54,904 bases of DNA from PUMD01 sp964599275. GTDB lineage: Bacteria > Bacillota > Sulfobacillia > SLMV01. This document shows positions 33,355 through 41,921 of this stretch, one piece after another. How positions within the stretch are numbered: the stretch's first letter is position 1; each line of letters opens with the position of its first letter. The position numbers and the translations under genes are program-made. The stretch lies in the NCBI GenBank assembly GCA_964599275.1, contig CAZRFK010000006.1, positions 1 to 54,904 of the forward strand, written 5' to 3'. The notes beneath the pieces were generated by a model. It was not told the origin of the DNA. It saw only the letters and a list, made by a program, of their open reading frames with translations, and did no database searches.

Positions 33355-34497
33355 GTGTCGATACGCCTGCTCAGACACGTAGATCCTATACTCGTTGGTG
33401 CTGTTTTGCTGCTGGTGGGGTTTGGCATTTTAATGATAGCAGGTTCAACAGCCACGAGTGTGCAGGACGCTATTCATTCTCCTTACGTTCAGCGCCAATT
33501 TCTGTGGGCCTGCGTGGGGTTAGTGGTTATGATAGCCACTATGTCTGTTGATTACCGAAACCTCAGGAGTCTATCTCGGATATTTTATTTTCTTTCATTG
33601 CTGATGCTTGTTCTGGTTTTGACTGCAGGCACTGAGGCAGGTGGTGCACGCCGATGGCTCAATTTCGGACCAATCGGTCTGCAGCCGGCGGAATTTGCGA
33701 GAATTCTTATTGCCATTACTTTGGCAAACCAAATTACTGCTGTCCGCAGTGAGCGAGAGGCCGAACTGTTGTGGAGTGATTTTGCCTGGTTTGCACTTCA
33801 TGTTGCAGTCCCGGCAATTCTGGTGCTGATGCAGCCGGATATGGGTACAGCCTTGGTGTTTTTCTCTGTTTTATTCGGGGAACTCTATATAGCCGGCTTT
33901 AGCCCCTGGAAACTTGCCGGTTTAATTGGCGCTGGACTGGTAACGACAGTCGGGGCAGTGATGACTCATATTCATCTGGCAGTTGATATACCCTTTCTTC
34001 GTCCGTATATGATCAACCGACTGACTGCATTTATCGACCCGATGGCTGATCCAACGGGTGCCGGGTATCAACTCAAGCAGTCGATAATTGCAATAGGTTC
34101 CGGGCAGTTGACTGGAGTGGGCTTGTTTCGCGGGGCAGGAGGACAGCTGCACTTTTTGCCCGAACAACATACTGACTTTATTTTTTCCGCTCTGGGTGAA
34201 CAGATGGGTTTTGTGGGAACCTGCATCCTCTTGCTGCTTTTTCTGGGTTTGTTTCTGCGCATGCTGGCTGTGTGTGGCGGGGCCGCCGATTATTACGGTG
34301 CGATTTTGAGTGGAGGTATAGTGGCAATGTTGTTCTTTCGGGTCGTGGTGAATGTCGGTATGGCAGTCGGAGTCATGCCAGTGACCGGATTACCCCTGCC
34401 GTTTGTCAGCTATGGAGGGAGTGCTTTTCTGGCTGATATGATTGCAGTGGGTATAGTTCTGGGAATCGGAATGCGGAGACACAAAATTCAGTTTTGA
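33355..34497 (+). CDS. rodA: RodA/FtsW/SpoVE-family SEDS glycosyltransferase
   Basis: SEDS proteins polymerise lipid II into glycan strands. The 380-residue protein has about ten transmembrane helices and the conserved blocks GGARRWLNFGPIGLQPAEFARI and LPLPFVSYGGSAFLADM. Its place next to min and mre genes and mrdA indicates the elongation enzyme RodA. GTG 33355 follows GAAAGGAG. Confidence 0.94.
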   Translation: MSIRLLRHVDPILVGAVLLLVGFGILMIAGSTATSVQDAIHSPYVQRQFLWACVGLVVMIATMSVDYRNLRSLSRIFYFLSLLMLVLVLTAGTEAGGARRWLNFGPIGLQPAEFARILIAITLANQITAVRSEREAELLWSDFAWFALHVAVPAILVLMQPDMGTALVFFSVLFGELYIAGFSPWKLAGLIGAGLVTTVGAVMTHIHLAVDIPFLRPYMINRLTAFIDPMADPTGAGYQLKQSIIAIGSGQLTGVGLFRGAGGQLHFLPEQHTDFIFSALGEQMGFVGTCILLLLFLGLFLRMLAVCGGAADYYGAILSGGIVAMLFFRVVVNVGMAVGVMPVTGLPLPFVSYGGSAFLADMIAVGIVLGIGMRRHKIQF

Positions 34498-34529
34498 GGC
34501 AGCATTTCACTACTGTGAGGACGATTGAC

Positions 34530-34558
34530 ACATATTATCTGTCGGGGTGAAATATAAT
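34530..34558 (+). promoter_or_regulatory. candidate sigma-E-like sporulation promoter
   Basis: ACATATT (34530-34536), 14 bases, AATATAAT (34551-34558) resembles the Bacillus mother-cell sigma-E pattern (KMATATT-14-CATACAnT) with three mismatches. It lies 36 bases before the SpoIVFA-like gene, whose Bacillus counterpart is sigma-E-controlled. An overlapping TTGACA...TATAAT pair is 22 bases apart, too far for sigma-A. Confidence 0.4.
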
Positions 34559-34594
34559 GTAATCGCAATCCGTGGGGACAGGCGGGAGGCGATT

Positions 34595-35362
34595 ATGGAA
34601 ACTTCGTCAAATAGAAGTCAATCCCGACGTGCAAATAGGTTGAGACAGCTTGCAAAACGCAGGTTGGATGATGCTGATCCCCGGGGCATCTGGGCTTTTG
34701 TCAGGGGCAAATTGGCCCGACAACTGATATGGGCAAGTGTCTTTCTGCTGCTGGCACTGATGATCAGACTTATACCGACGCCAATATTACAGCAGCCTCG
34801 TCAGGCTATGCACTGGATAGTGACGCATGAGACTAATTGGGGGGCTCTGGTCAGTTCAAGCCATAGAGCTCTACAGGAGCAGGGGGTGTTTGAGGAGGCA
34901 GCCCTCCCTTCCTGGGCTGAAAGTGAGGAAGATGCACAAGGTTTGGAGCAGCTGGGTTTAACAGAAGTTGTGCGCCCTGTTGACGACGAGATAACATCTT
35001 CTTACGGTTGGCGCTACAATGAAGATACAGGGGAGGAATCTTTTCACTTTGGGGTGGATTTGGCATGCGAACCGGGAACGTCGGTAAGGGCCTTCTCTGG
35101 AGGAGTAGTGACCGATATATGGGAAGATGACGATTATGGTCTGGCATTGACGGTTGAACATAATGATAAGGTGCTTACACTTTACGCCCATTTATATGAG
35201 GTTTCCGTGCAGGAAGGGGAGAATGTTGAAACAGGAGAGCAGATAGCTTTGTCTGGTCAATCAGGTAATGTAACCGGGCCCCATCTCCATTTTGAAGTTC
35301 ATTTTGATGGAAAGGCTGTTGATCCGGCCCCGTTTTTACGGTCGGAGGAGGATGGTCAGTAG
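34595..35362 (+). CDS. M23-domain membrane protein, SpoIVFA-like
   Basis: The 255-residue protein has a basic N-terminal region, one transmembrane helix (about residues 45-68) and a C-terminal M23/LytM domain (about 130-250) with HFGVDLACEPGT and GPHLHFEVHF. All zinc ligands (HxxxD and HxH) seem present, so it could be an active endopeptidase, unlike degenerate SpoIVFA. Position directly before an M50 protease and after the min genes matches Bacillus spoIVFA. ATG 34595 has GGGAGG upstream. Confidence 0.8.
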   Translation: METSSNRSQSRRANRLRQLAKRRLDDADPRGIWAFVRGKLARQLIWASVFLLLALMIRLIPTPILQQPRQAMHWIVTHETNWGALVSSSHRALQEQGVFEEAALPSWAESEEDAQGLEQLGLTEVVRPVDDEITSSYGWRYNEDTGEESFHFGVDLACEPGTSVRAFSGGVVTDIWEDDDYGLALTVEHNDKVLTLYAHLYEVSVQEGENVETGEQIALSGQSGNVTGPHLHFEVHFDGKAVDPAPFLRSEEDGQ

Positions 35363-35364
35363 CA

Positions 35365-36255
35365 TTGTCCCGACTTGAGGCCACCTTTTATCTGCGCGGT
35401 ACGCAGGTATCAGTACATTTGTCGACACTGCTGCCGGTGATTTGGGCGGCTGTTGGCGGACATTTAGGGAAGTTCACCTTACTCGTGGGAGTGCTCCTTA
35501 CCCATGAGCTGGCCCACTTGCTTGTCATTTACGGTTACGGACTTTCACTCACCAGGATAGTTTTATTACCCATCGGAGCCAGGATGGAGATTAGTGGATT
35601 GAGCCAAAGGATGGATCTGGAGGCTCCTATATCTCTGGCTGGTCCTGTGAACAACTTCTTTTTGCTGGGTATGGGACTGCTGGCAGGGTCTCTCGGACTG
35701 GCGGAGGGCCAACTGTGGGAGTTTTTTATTGCTGCTAATCTGGCTTTAGCCATGTTAAATTTAATTCCTGCTCTGCCGCTTGACGGAGGCCGTCTGCTGC
35801 GCAGCTATCTGGGGCAAACCATTGGGTTGGCACCGGCGGGTAAAGTTATGGCGCACTGGGGTATGTACTGGGGAGTGGGTTTGATAGCAGTTGCTGCATA
35901 TGCTGCCGTGCAGCACAATATTTTTCTGTGGGTCTTATGTGTCTTAGGGGGACTGTTGATGAGTTACTCCCGGCGTGAAAAAAATGAGCTTTCTTTAGAA
36001 TCGCTCGGCAATCTCTACACCCGGCGTGAAGCTGCACAGGAACGTGATCAGCCTCCGCCGGTGGAGCATGTCAGCGCCTACTGCAGCGAGACGGTGTTGG
36101 CAGTTAGCAGGCGACTGGGAAGGTATGGGTACGCTGTTGTGTGGGTTTTGGACCAAAATATGAATCTCATGGGTACTCTGTCCGAGGAGAAACTGCGTCA
36201 GGCCATTAGTGACGGCCGAGCTGATGAGTCACTTGGTCAGCTTTTAAATAAATGA
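35365..36255 (+). CDS. M50 site-2 protease, SpoIVFB-like
   Basis: This intramembrane zinc metalloprotease of 296 residues has about six helices. HELAH is at 47-51, the second-site NLIPALPLDGGRLL is near 132-145, and a C-terminal CBS-like region (about 225-290) replaces the usual tail. In Bacillus, SpoIVFB cleaves pro-sigma-K in the mother cell. This gene has the same neighbourhood (minD upstream, rplU downstream). TTG 35365 lies 3 bases after the upstream stop with GGAGGAGG before it. Its substrate here is unproven. Confidence 0.85.
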   Translation: MSRLEATFYLRGTQVSVHLSTLLPVIWAAVGGHLGKFTLLVGVLLTHELAHLLVIYGYGLSLTRIVLLPIGARMEISGLSQRMDLEAPISLAGPVNNFFLLGMGLLAGSLGLAEGQLWEFFIAANLALAMLNLIPALPLDGGRLLRSYLGQTIGLAPAGKVMAHWGMYWGVGLIAVAAYAAVQHNIFLWVLCVLGGLLMSYSRREKNELSLESLGNLYTRREAAQERDQPPPVEHVSAYCSETVLAVSRRLGRYGYAVVWVLDQNMNLMGTLSEEKLRQAISDGRADESLGQLLNK

Positions 36256-36303
36256 ATATATCAGCAGGGTACTGTTGATTTCCATTATATAAGGACAAGC
36301 GCT

Positions 36304-36331
36304 TTGGGATGAACGATCTATTTTATATAAT
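36304..36331 (+). promoter_or_regulatory. candidate sigma-A promoter
   Basis: TTGGGA (36304-36309) and TATAAT (36326-36331) are 16 bases apart, about 55 bases before the radical SAM gene. Confidence 0.5.
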
Positions 36332-36386
36332 AAATGAGAAACAATAAAGGGAATACCATTTCTATAGCGATAAAAGGAGAGATTTT

Positions 36387-38270
36387 TTGCGTGATTGCAG
36401 TGAATTGAGCAGTGAAATTGAAGAAATACTTCCGCTGGTAGAGCGACCCTCAAGATACATGGGTAGAGAATTGAGTGCGGTTTCTGAAGGTTGGGAGAAG
36501 TCATCAGTTCGTTTTGCGTTGGCTTATCCAGACAGCTATGAGGTGGGAATCGCTCACCTGGGCTTACATATTCTTTACAATATTTTAAACGATCATCCAG
36601 AGTATCGCGCTGAGAGAGTTTACAGTCCAAGACAGGATATGGCCCGCCAGCTGCGGGATCGTGACCTTCCATTGTTTTCCCTGGAATCCCGTCGTCCTAT
36701 AAAGGATTTCGATTTCCTGGGAATAACTCTGCAGAGCGAACTGACTTATACTAATATTCTGGAATTGTTTTCACTGGCCAAGATGTCGTTTCGCTCGGAA
36801 AACCGTTCAGAGAGTTCGCCGTTTGTGGTTGCTGGTGGACCGTGCGCTTTCAACGTTGAACCCCTTGCTCCTTTTGTTGATATGGTTGTGCTGGGTGATG
36901 GTGAAGAAGTTATCGTTGAGATAGCCGACACTTACAATGATTGGGTTTTGGATGGACGACCCGATGGAAGAAAAGGTTTTTTTCTGCGGGCAGCTAAGCT
37001 GGAAGGTATATACATTCCGCATTTTTATGAGCCAATATATCAGGATGGTGACTTTTCAGATATTAAGAAACATTTTGATGTACCTGGACAAGTTAAAAAA
37101 AGGGTTTTGAAAGATCTGGATGATGGAAAATTCCCAACTGAACCAGTAGTCCCTTATGTCCAGGCAGTGCACGACCGCGCCGTCGTGGAATTGTTTCGCG
37201 GATGCACACGCGGCTGCAGGTTCTGCCTTCCCGGCATGGTAAACAGGCCGGTTCGTGAACGGAGCAGCGAATCCATTTGTGAATTGACCCGTGAACTGAT
37301 TCGTTGTACTGGATATCAGGAAGTTTCCTTGACTTCTCTGTCCAGTACTGATTACTCAGAAATCGAAGAGGTTGTTGAGGGTATTACTGATGATTTTTAT
37401 CAGCCTGCCACCAGTGTATCGCTGCCTTCTTTAAGGGCTGATGAAGTTTCAGTGAGAGTGGCTGATAAAATCCGCGAAGTTCGTAATGCTGGTCTCACCA
37501 TTGCGCCAGAGGCTGGCACTCAGCGTTTGCGGGATGTTTTAAACAAGGGGATAACAGAAAAGGACTACCGACAGGCGCTCGAGAGGGCCTTCAAAGCCGG
37601 ATGTGACAATCTGAAACTTTATTTCATGCTGGGTCTGCCCACAGAAACCGAAGATGACGTTGTAGCCATTTCTGATATGGTCCAATCGGCACAGAACCTG
37701 TTTTCGGCAAACGGCACTTCGAAGAGAAACCTCAGGATCAGTGTGAGTGTGGCCCTGTTTATACCGAAACCACACACTCCATTTCAGTGGGAACCCCAGC
37801 TGAGCGAGGAAGAATTTACGCGAAGGGTAAAGATTTTGCGCCAACGACTGCCAGATAACAAGGTTGAGTTGGCCTGGACAGACCCAGAATTGGGACGGGT
37901 GGAAGCCGCATTAACCAGGGGAGACAGAAGAATGGCCCAGGTTATTGAATTGGCCTGGGAAAACGGCGCACGGTTCGATGGATGGTCGGAGATATTCAGG
38001 TTTTCTGCCTGGCAGGAGGCATTTGAATCTGCGGACATTGATCCTCATTACTACGCCAATCGCAGACGCACTGAAGACGAAGCGTTTCCGTGGGATCATC
38101 TGGATGCAGGGATAAGCAGCAGGTTCCTGTTGGAAGAAAAGAAAAGGGCTTATGAAGGTTTGAAAACTCCTGATTGTCGTTGGAAACAGTGTTCTGGTTG
38201 TGGCGTATGTGCGCGATTGAACAGTCAACACCGCCTGTCTTGTGATGTGGGTGATGAGAGTGACTGCTGA
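36387..38270 (+). CDS. B12-binding-type radical SAM protein (TIGR03960-like)
   Basis: The 627-residue protein has an N-terminal cobalamin-binding-like region (about 20-200), then a radical SAM core with the 4Fe-4S motif CTRGCRFC (about 272-279, CxxxCxxC) and a C-terminal extension with clustered Cys (DCRWKQCSGCGVC) that may bind another cluster. The family is always near rng and the TIGR03936-like gene in Bacillota and has no assigned reaction. TTG 36387 follows AAAAGGAGAG. It overlaps the next gene. Confidence 0.88.
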   Translation: MRDCSELSSEIEEILPLVERPSRYMGRELSAVSEGWEKSSVRFALAYPDSYEVGIAHLGLHILYNILNDHPEYRAERVYSPRQDMARQLRDRDLPLFSLESRRPIKDFDFLGITLQSELTYTNILELFSLAKMSFRSENRSESSPFVVAGGPCAFNVEPLAPFVDMVVLGDGEEVIVEIADTYNDWVLDGRPDGRKGFFLRAAKLEGIYIPHFYEPIYQDGDFSDIKKHFDVPGQVKKRVLKDLDDGKFPTEPVVPYVQAVHDRAVVELFRGCTRGCRFCLPGMVNRPVRERSSESICELTRELIRCTGYQEVSLTSLSSTDYSEIEEVVEGITDDFYQPATSVSLPSLRADEVSVRVADKIREVRNAGLTIAPEAGTQRLRDVLNKGITEKDYRQALERAFKAGCDNLKLYFMLGLPTETEDDVVAISDMVQSAQNLFSANGTSKRNLRISVSVALFIPKPHTPFQWEPQLSEEEFTRRVKILRQRLPDNKVELAWTDPELGRVEAALTRGDRRMAQVIELAWENGARFDGWSEIFRFSAWQEAFESADIDPHYYANRRRTEDEAFPWDHLDAGISSRFLLEEKKRAYEGLKTPDCRWKQCSGCGVCARLNSQHRLSCDVGDESDC

Positions 38271-38985
38271 CGAAGACAAAAGCGGTATGCGAATGCGCTG
38301 CCAGATTGCAGTTGGACCTCCTGTGCGGTGGGTGTCTCACCTGGAGTTTATGCGCATGCTGATTCGAGCGCTGCGTAGAGCTGATGTTCCGGTTCAGTAC
38401 ACTGAGGGCTATAATCCTAGACCAAAAATGTCCTTTGCCACTGCTCGTCCGGTGGGGTTGTCCAGCTGTGCCGAGTTTACTGATATCTATATGGAGAAGG
38501 AGATTTGCCCGGAAATATTTTCGCTTGCATTGAATGAGGTTTTTCCCGACGGATTCTCTGTGCACCGGTGTAAACCTGCATTGATGTCGGGGCCAAGTCT
38601 GATGTCATCAGTCAACGCAGCCCGATACGAGTTTCTTATTCCAAACATTGAGGGATCATTTGATGACTGGGACAGATTAGTGGAGCAATTTTTAGCACGC
38701 GATAGTATTGTTATTACCAGGAGACGACACCGAAAACCTGACCGTCAGCTTGACATCAGGCCGCATATTTACGAAGTTGAGGTTGAAAAAAAAGATATGG
38801 ATACATCGTTTGTAGTCGACATGGGGCTGGGAAACGAGCAGAACGTGCGGCCTGAAGAATTTATATCTGCATTGAAACCGTTGGTGCTGGATGTGATCGG
38901 CCGCTCATTTAGCGGTATGCGGGTGCATCGTCTCAATATTTATCGAAGAGAAGAAGGACAGAAGATTTCTGTTTGGCAGATTTGA
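38254..38985 (+). CDS. TIGR03936 / DUF2344 family protein
   Basis: About 243 residues. The core LEFMRMLIRALRRADVPVQYTEGYNPRPKMSFA is diagnostic for the DUF2344 family, which pairs with, or is fused to, the TIGR03960 radical SAM protein in many species and may be its partner or substrate binder. The start is uncertain: ATG 38254 overlaps the upstream gene by 17 bases, and GTG 38242 is an alternative. The reaction is unknown. Confidence 0.85.
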   Translation: MRVTADEDKSGMRMRCQIAVGPPVRWVSHLEFMRMLIRALRRADVPVQYTEGYNPRPKMSFATARPVGLSSCAEFTDIYMEKEICPEIFSLALNEVFPDGFSVHRCKPALMSGPSLMSSVNAARYEFLIPNIEGSFDDWDRLVEQFLARDSIVITRRRHRKPDRQLDIRPHIYEVEVEKKDMDTSFVVDMGLGNEQNVRPEEFISALKPLVLDVIGRSFSGMRVHRLNIYRREEGQKISVWQI

Positions 38986-39015
38986 TTTAAATAAATTTTT
39001 TGGGGGATGGGTGTT

Positions 39016-40704
39016 ATGAAAAAAGAGATCCTGGTCAGCGTAGACCAGGACGATGTTCGTGTGGCAATTACCGAAAACGATCAGGTGGTTGAACTTTATC
39101 TGGAGAGACCGGGAACACAGCGATTGGTTGGGAATACATATCTAGGTAAGGTAGAGAATGTATTACCGGGAATGGAAGCCTGTTTTGTGGATGTTGGTAT
39201 GGAACGTAATACCTTCCTGTATGTGGATGATGCGTATCCAGTTCGCAGCGAGGAAGAAGATGCTCTCCCCAACAATGTCCAGAATGCGGCAATAAATAAA
39301 CTGGTTCATCCGGGTCAACAGGTGATGGTGCAGATAGTTAAGGAACCAATAGGCAGCAAGGGGGCCAGAGTTACCCGAAATATCACCCTTCCCGGCCGTT
39401 ATCTGGTACTGATGCCTGCCGTTGATTATGTGGGAGTATCCCGAAAAATCACAGATGATAATGAAAGAGATCGGTTGCGAGATATGGCTGATGAAATGCG
39501 ACCTTCGGGTTGTGGGTTAATTGTTCGAACTGTTGCTGAAGAGAGAACAAAGCAAGATATCAAGGAAGATATGGATTTTCTCCTTCAAAAATGGAGAAAA
39601 ATACAAAGAAAGAGCCAGCATTCTTCTCCTCCTGCACTTCTGTATCAGGATATGGGGCTGAGTTATCGTGTTCTGCGTGATTATCTAGATGGTTCAGTCG
39701 ATCGGGTGATAGTTGACAACAAAAAAGAGTATGATCGCATCCTCAACTTACTCGATGATATGGCTCCTTCGTACAGAAACCTGGTTCAACTGCGCAGAGG
39801 TACCAGGACCTTGTTCGAGGAACGCGACATCGACAGAGAGATGGAGAAAACTATAGATAGAAAGGTCTGGCTGGACTGCGGAGGGTACATCGTAATAGAT
39901 AAAACGGAAGCTCTTACTTCCATAGATGTCAATACCGGCAGATATGTTGGCTCCGAAGATCTGCAGGAGACGGTGTTCAAGACAAATCTTGAGGCTGCTG
40001 AAGAGATTGTCAGGCAGCTGAGGCTCCGCGATATCGGAGGAATCATTATAATTGATTTTATTGATATGGAATCCCGCCAGTATCAAAAGAGAGTCATTAA
40101 GGCCTTAGAGGATGCTTTAGAAAGCGATAAAACTAAAGCCACAGTTTTGGGCATAACCAAATTGGGTTTGGTGGAGATGACCCGGAAAAAGGGCCAGCAG
40201 AGCCTTGATGAAATGCTGCTAAAACCCTGTCCTTACTGTGAGGGTGAAGGAAGGGTCATGTCCGAATATACAATGAGTCAAAAGGTTCGCGGTGAGATAA
40301 GAAAATCGCTCATTTCATCCTCAAATGAGGCGATTTTGGTGGAGGTTCATCCTACGGTTGCTTCACTACTGATCGGTTCGGGGGGGAGCAATCTTCGTCG
40401 GCTTGAAGAACAGACCAATCGGAGTATATATGTTAGAGGCGCCGAGTCATGCCACCTGGAAGAAATGAAAATAGTGGCAATGGGCGATAAGAAGCAGGTT
40501 GAAAAACAAGCTTTACCGGTCAGCGAGGGAGAAGTGATGAATGTAAAAGTGGAGGAACCTCATTCTTCGAATCCTCGCGACGGTATAGCCCGAGTTGAGG
40601 GATATGTGATAGATATAGAAAACGGCGGAAAGATGGTTGGTGAGAATGTGAATGTAGAGATTGTCAATGCTTATAGAACTTACGCGAAGGCATGTATTGT
40701 ATAG
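39016..40704 (+). CDS. rng: ribonuclease G/E-family endoribonuclease
   Basis: This RNase processes rRNA and decays mRNA. The 562-residue protein has an S1 domain (about 35-125, LVGNTYLGKVENVLPGMEACFVDVG), the RNase E/G catalytic region with ALTSIDVNTGRYVG and GGIIIIDFIDME, and the Zn-link CPYCEGEG. The last about 60 residues (VMNVKVEEPHSS...) look like an added TRAM/OB domain. ATG 39016 is preferred; ATG 39007 lies inside its ribosome-binding purine run. Confidence 0.93.
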   Translation: MKKEILVSVDQDDVRVAITENDQVVELYLERPGTQRLVGNTYLGKVENVLPGMEACFVDVGMERNTFLYVDDAYPVRSEEEDALPNNVQNAAINKLVHPGQQVMVQIVKEPIGSKGARVTRNITLPGRYLVLMPAVDYVGVSRKITDDNERDRLRDMADEMRPSGCGLIVRTVAEERTKQDIKEDMDFLLQKWRKIQRKSQHSSPPALLYQDMGLSYRVLRDYLDGSVDRVIVDNKKEYDRILNLLDDMAPSYRNLVQLRRGTRTLFEERDIDREMEKTIDRKVWLDCGGYIVIDKTEALTSIDVNTGRYVGSEDLQETVFKTNLEAAEEIVRQLRLRDIGGIIIIDFIDMESRQYQKRVIKALEDALESDKTKATVLGITKLGLVEMTRKKGQQSLDEMLLKPCPYCEGEGRVMSEYTMSQKVRGEIRKSLISSSNEAILVEVHPTVASLLIGSGGSNLRRLEEQTNRSIYVRGAESCHLEEMKIVAMGDKKQVEKQALPVSEGEVMNVKVEEPHSSNPRDGIARVEGYVIDIENGGKMVGENVNVEIVNAYRTYAKACIV

Positions 40705-40766
40705 GCCTATATATACTATTGATTGAACCAATTTTCTGTGTTAAACTTGTTTTTGCCTTGTGTGGC

Positions 40767-40790
40767 AACATCCAGGCTTTGGGTGTTTTT
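40767..40790 (+). terminator. candidate terminator or attenuator before rplU
   Basis: An 8-bp stem with one G-U pair (40767-40774 with 40780-40787) is followed by a T run. It lies in the rplU leader, so it could be an L21-type attenuator as well as the end of the rng transcript. A second hairpin (ACAGG...CCTGT, 40804-40824) lies just downstream. Confidence 0.5.
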
Positions 40791-40849
40791 AAGATAAATT
40801 CAATACAGGTTTCGTTAGGACCTGTTGGTGAGAATGAGAGGTGTCTGAT

Positions 40850-41170
40850 GTGAGGAAATTTGCTATAATTAAAACTGGTGGAAAGCAGTATAGAGTAGGC
40901 TCCGGAGATGTAATCAGGGTTGAGAAATTGTCAGCAGAAGAGGATGAAACTGTTGTTTTTGATAAAGTATTGATGGTTAAACAGGATGATTGCTGTGAAG
41001 TTGGTCATCCAACCCTGAAGAATGCAGAAGTTACTGCCCGAGTTCTTGCTCAGGACAGAGCCGACAAGATAACTGTTTTCAAGTACAAGCCGAGCAATAA
41101 TTACCGCAAAAAGCGTGGTCACAGACAACCGTATACAGAAATAGAGATTCAGAATATCAAAACTGGTTGA
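40850..41170 (+). CDS. rplU: 50S ribosomal protein L21
   Basis: L21 binds 23S rRNA in the large subunit. The 106-residue protein starts with FAIIKTGGKQYRVGSGDVIRVEKL and ends with the conserved YRKKRGHRQPYTEIEIQNI. GTG 40850 is chosen since GAGAGG lies 8 bases upstream and gives the usual N-terminus; GTG 40841 overlaps that site. It heads the rplU-prp-rpmA-obg block. Confidence 0.97.
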   Translation: MRKFAIIKTGGKQYRVGSGDVIRVEKLSAEEDETVVFDKVLMVKQDDCCEVGHPTLKNAEVTARVLAQDRADKITVFKYKPSNNYRKKRGHRQPYTEIEIQNIKTG

Positions 41171-41198
41171 TTTCATGTTCAGAAAGCGGTAAAGTATC

Positions 41199-41561
41199 TT
41201 GATTGAAATACTCTTTTTTGTAGATTCAGAAAACGCCCAAAGATTTCAGGGGTTTATCGTTTCAGGGCATGCGGAGTATGATGAACCGGGCAGAGATATA
41301 GTCTGTGCGGCCGTATCTGCGTTAACCCAGTCAGTTGTTCTGGGTCTGGAAGAAGTTATAGATTATCCCGTCGAGGTTGAGTTGGACAGGGATGGCCTTC
41401 TGGATGTCCGTCTGATAGGACATGACTCAGAATGTGCTGAGAAGGATAACAAGGCACAGGTGCTCTTGCAGACCATCTATGAGTCTCTCTTGCAGGTGGA
41501 AAGTGAGTATCCCGAGGGAATATGTGTGAAGCTAGATGATATCATTGGAGGAGGTGAATGA
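41199..41561 (+). CDS. prp: ribosomal-processing cysteine protease Prp
   Basis: Prp cuts the N-terminal extension off ribosomal protein L27, an essential step in Bacillota. The 120-residue protein carries the catalytic His in IVSGHAEYD (residue 24) and Cys in GRDIVCAAVSALTQS (residue 35). It lies between rplU and rpmA, as always. TTG 41199 has only a modest purine site (AGCGGTAAAG). Its product L27 has the matching cleavage motif. Confidence 0.94.
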   Translation: MIEILFFVDSENAQRFQGFIVSGHAEYDEPGRDIVCAAVSALTQSVVLGLEEVIDYPVEVELDRDGLLDVRLIGHDSECAEKDNKAQVLLQTIYESLLQVESEYPEGICVKLDDIIGGGE

Positions 41562-41562
41562 A

Positions 41563-41886
41563 ATGAAAAGATTTGATCTGCAGCTGTTTGCCACCAAGAA
41601 AGCCGGCGGTAGCTCCCGGAATGGTAGAGATAGTAATCCGAAATATCTGGGGGTTAAACACTACGATCAGGAGGAAGTAAAGGCAGGTAACATCCTGGTG
41701 CGACAGCGAGGAACCCGCATTCACCCCGGTTGGAATGTCGGCAAAGGAAGCGATGATACTCTTTATACCAAAATCGACGGTGTTGTCCATTTCCGAAAAA
41801 AAGGTAAAGGCCGAAAAATAGTTGATGTTTGGCCAATAGAGGAAATGGAAAGAATGCCTGTAATGGTGGCCAACGACAATGACTGA
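41563..41886 (+). CDS. rpmA: 50S ribosomal protein L27 (with Prp-cleaved extension)
   Basis: L27 reaches toward the peptidyl-transferase centre. The precursor starts MKRFDLQLFATKKAGG: the Firmicutes-type extension ends at LQLFA, and Prp is expected to cut before TKKAGG so that the mature N-terminus can work. The rest (GNILVRQRGTRIHPGWNVGKGSDDTLYT) is standard. At 107 residues it carries a somewhat long acidic tail. ATG 41563 has TTGGAGGAGG upstream. Confidence 0.97.
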   Translation: MKRFDLQLFATKKAGGSSRNGRDSNPKYLGVKHYDQEEVKAGNILVRQRGTRIHPGWNVGKGSDDTLYTKIDGVVHFRKKGKGRKIVDVWPIEEMERMPVMVANDND

Positions 41887-41921
41887 CATTGTGCTGGGCG
41901 TGTTCATGCGGAGTGATTTAT

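Noticed and set aside
34525..34558. TTGACA...TATAAT as a sigma-A promoter of the M23 gene
   Set aside because: The spacing is 22 bases, well outside the functional 16-18 range.
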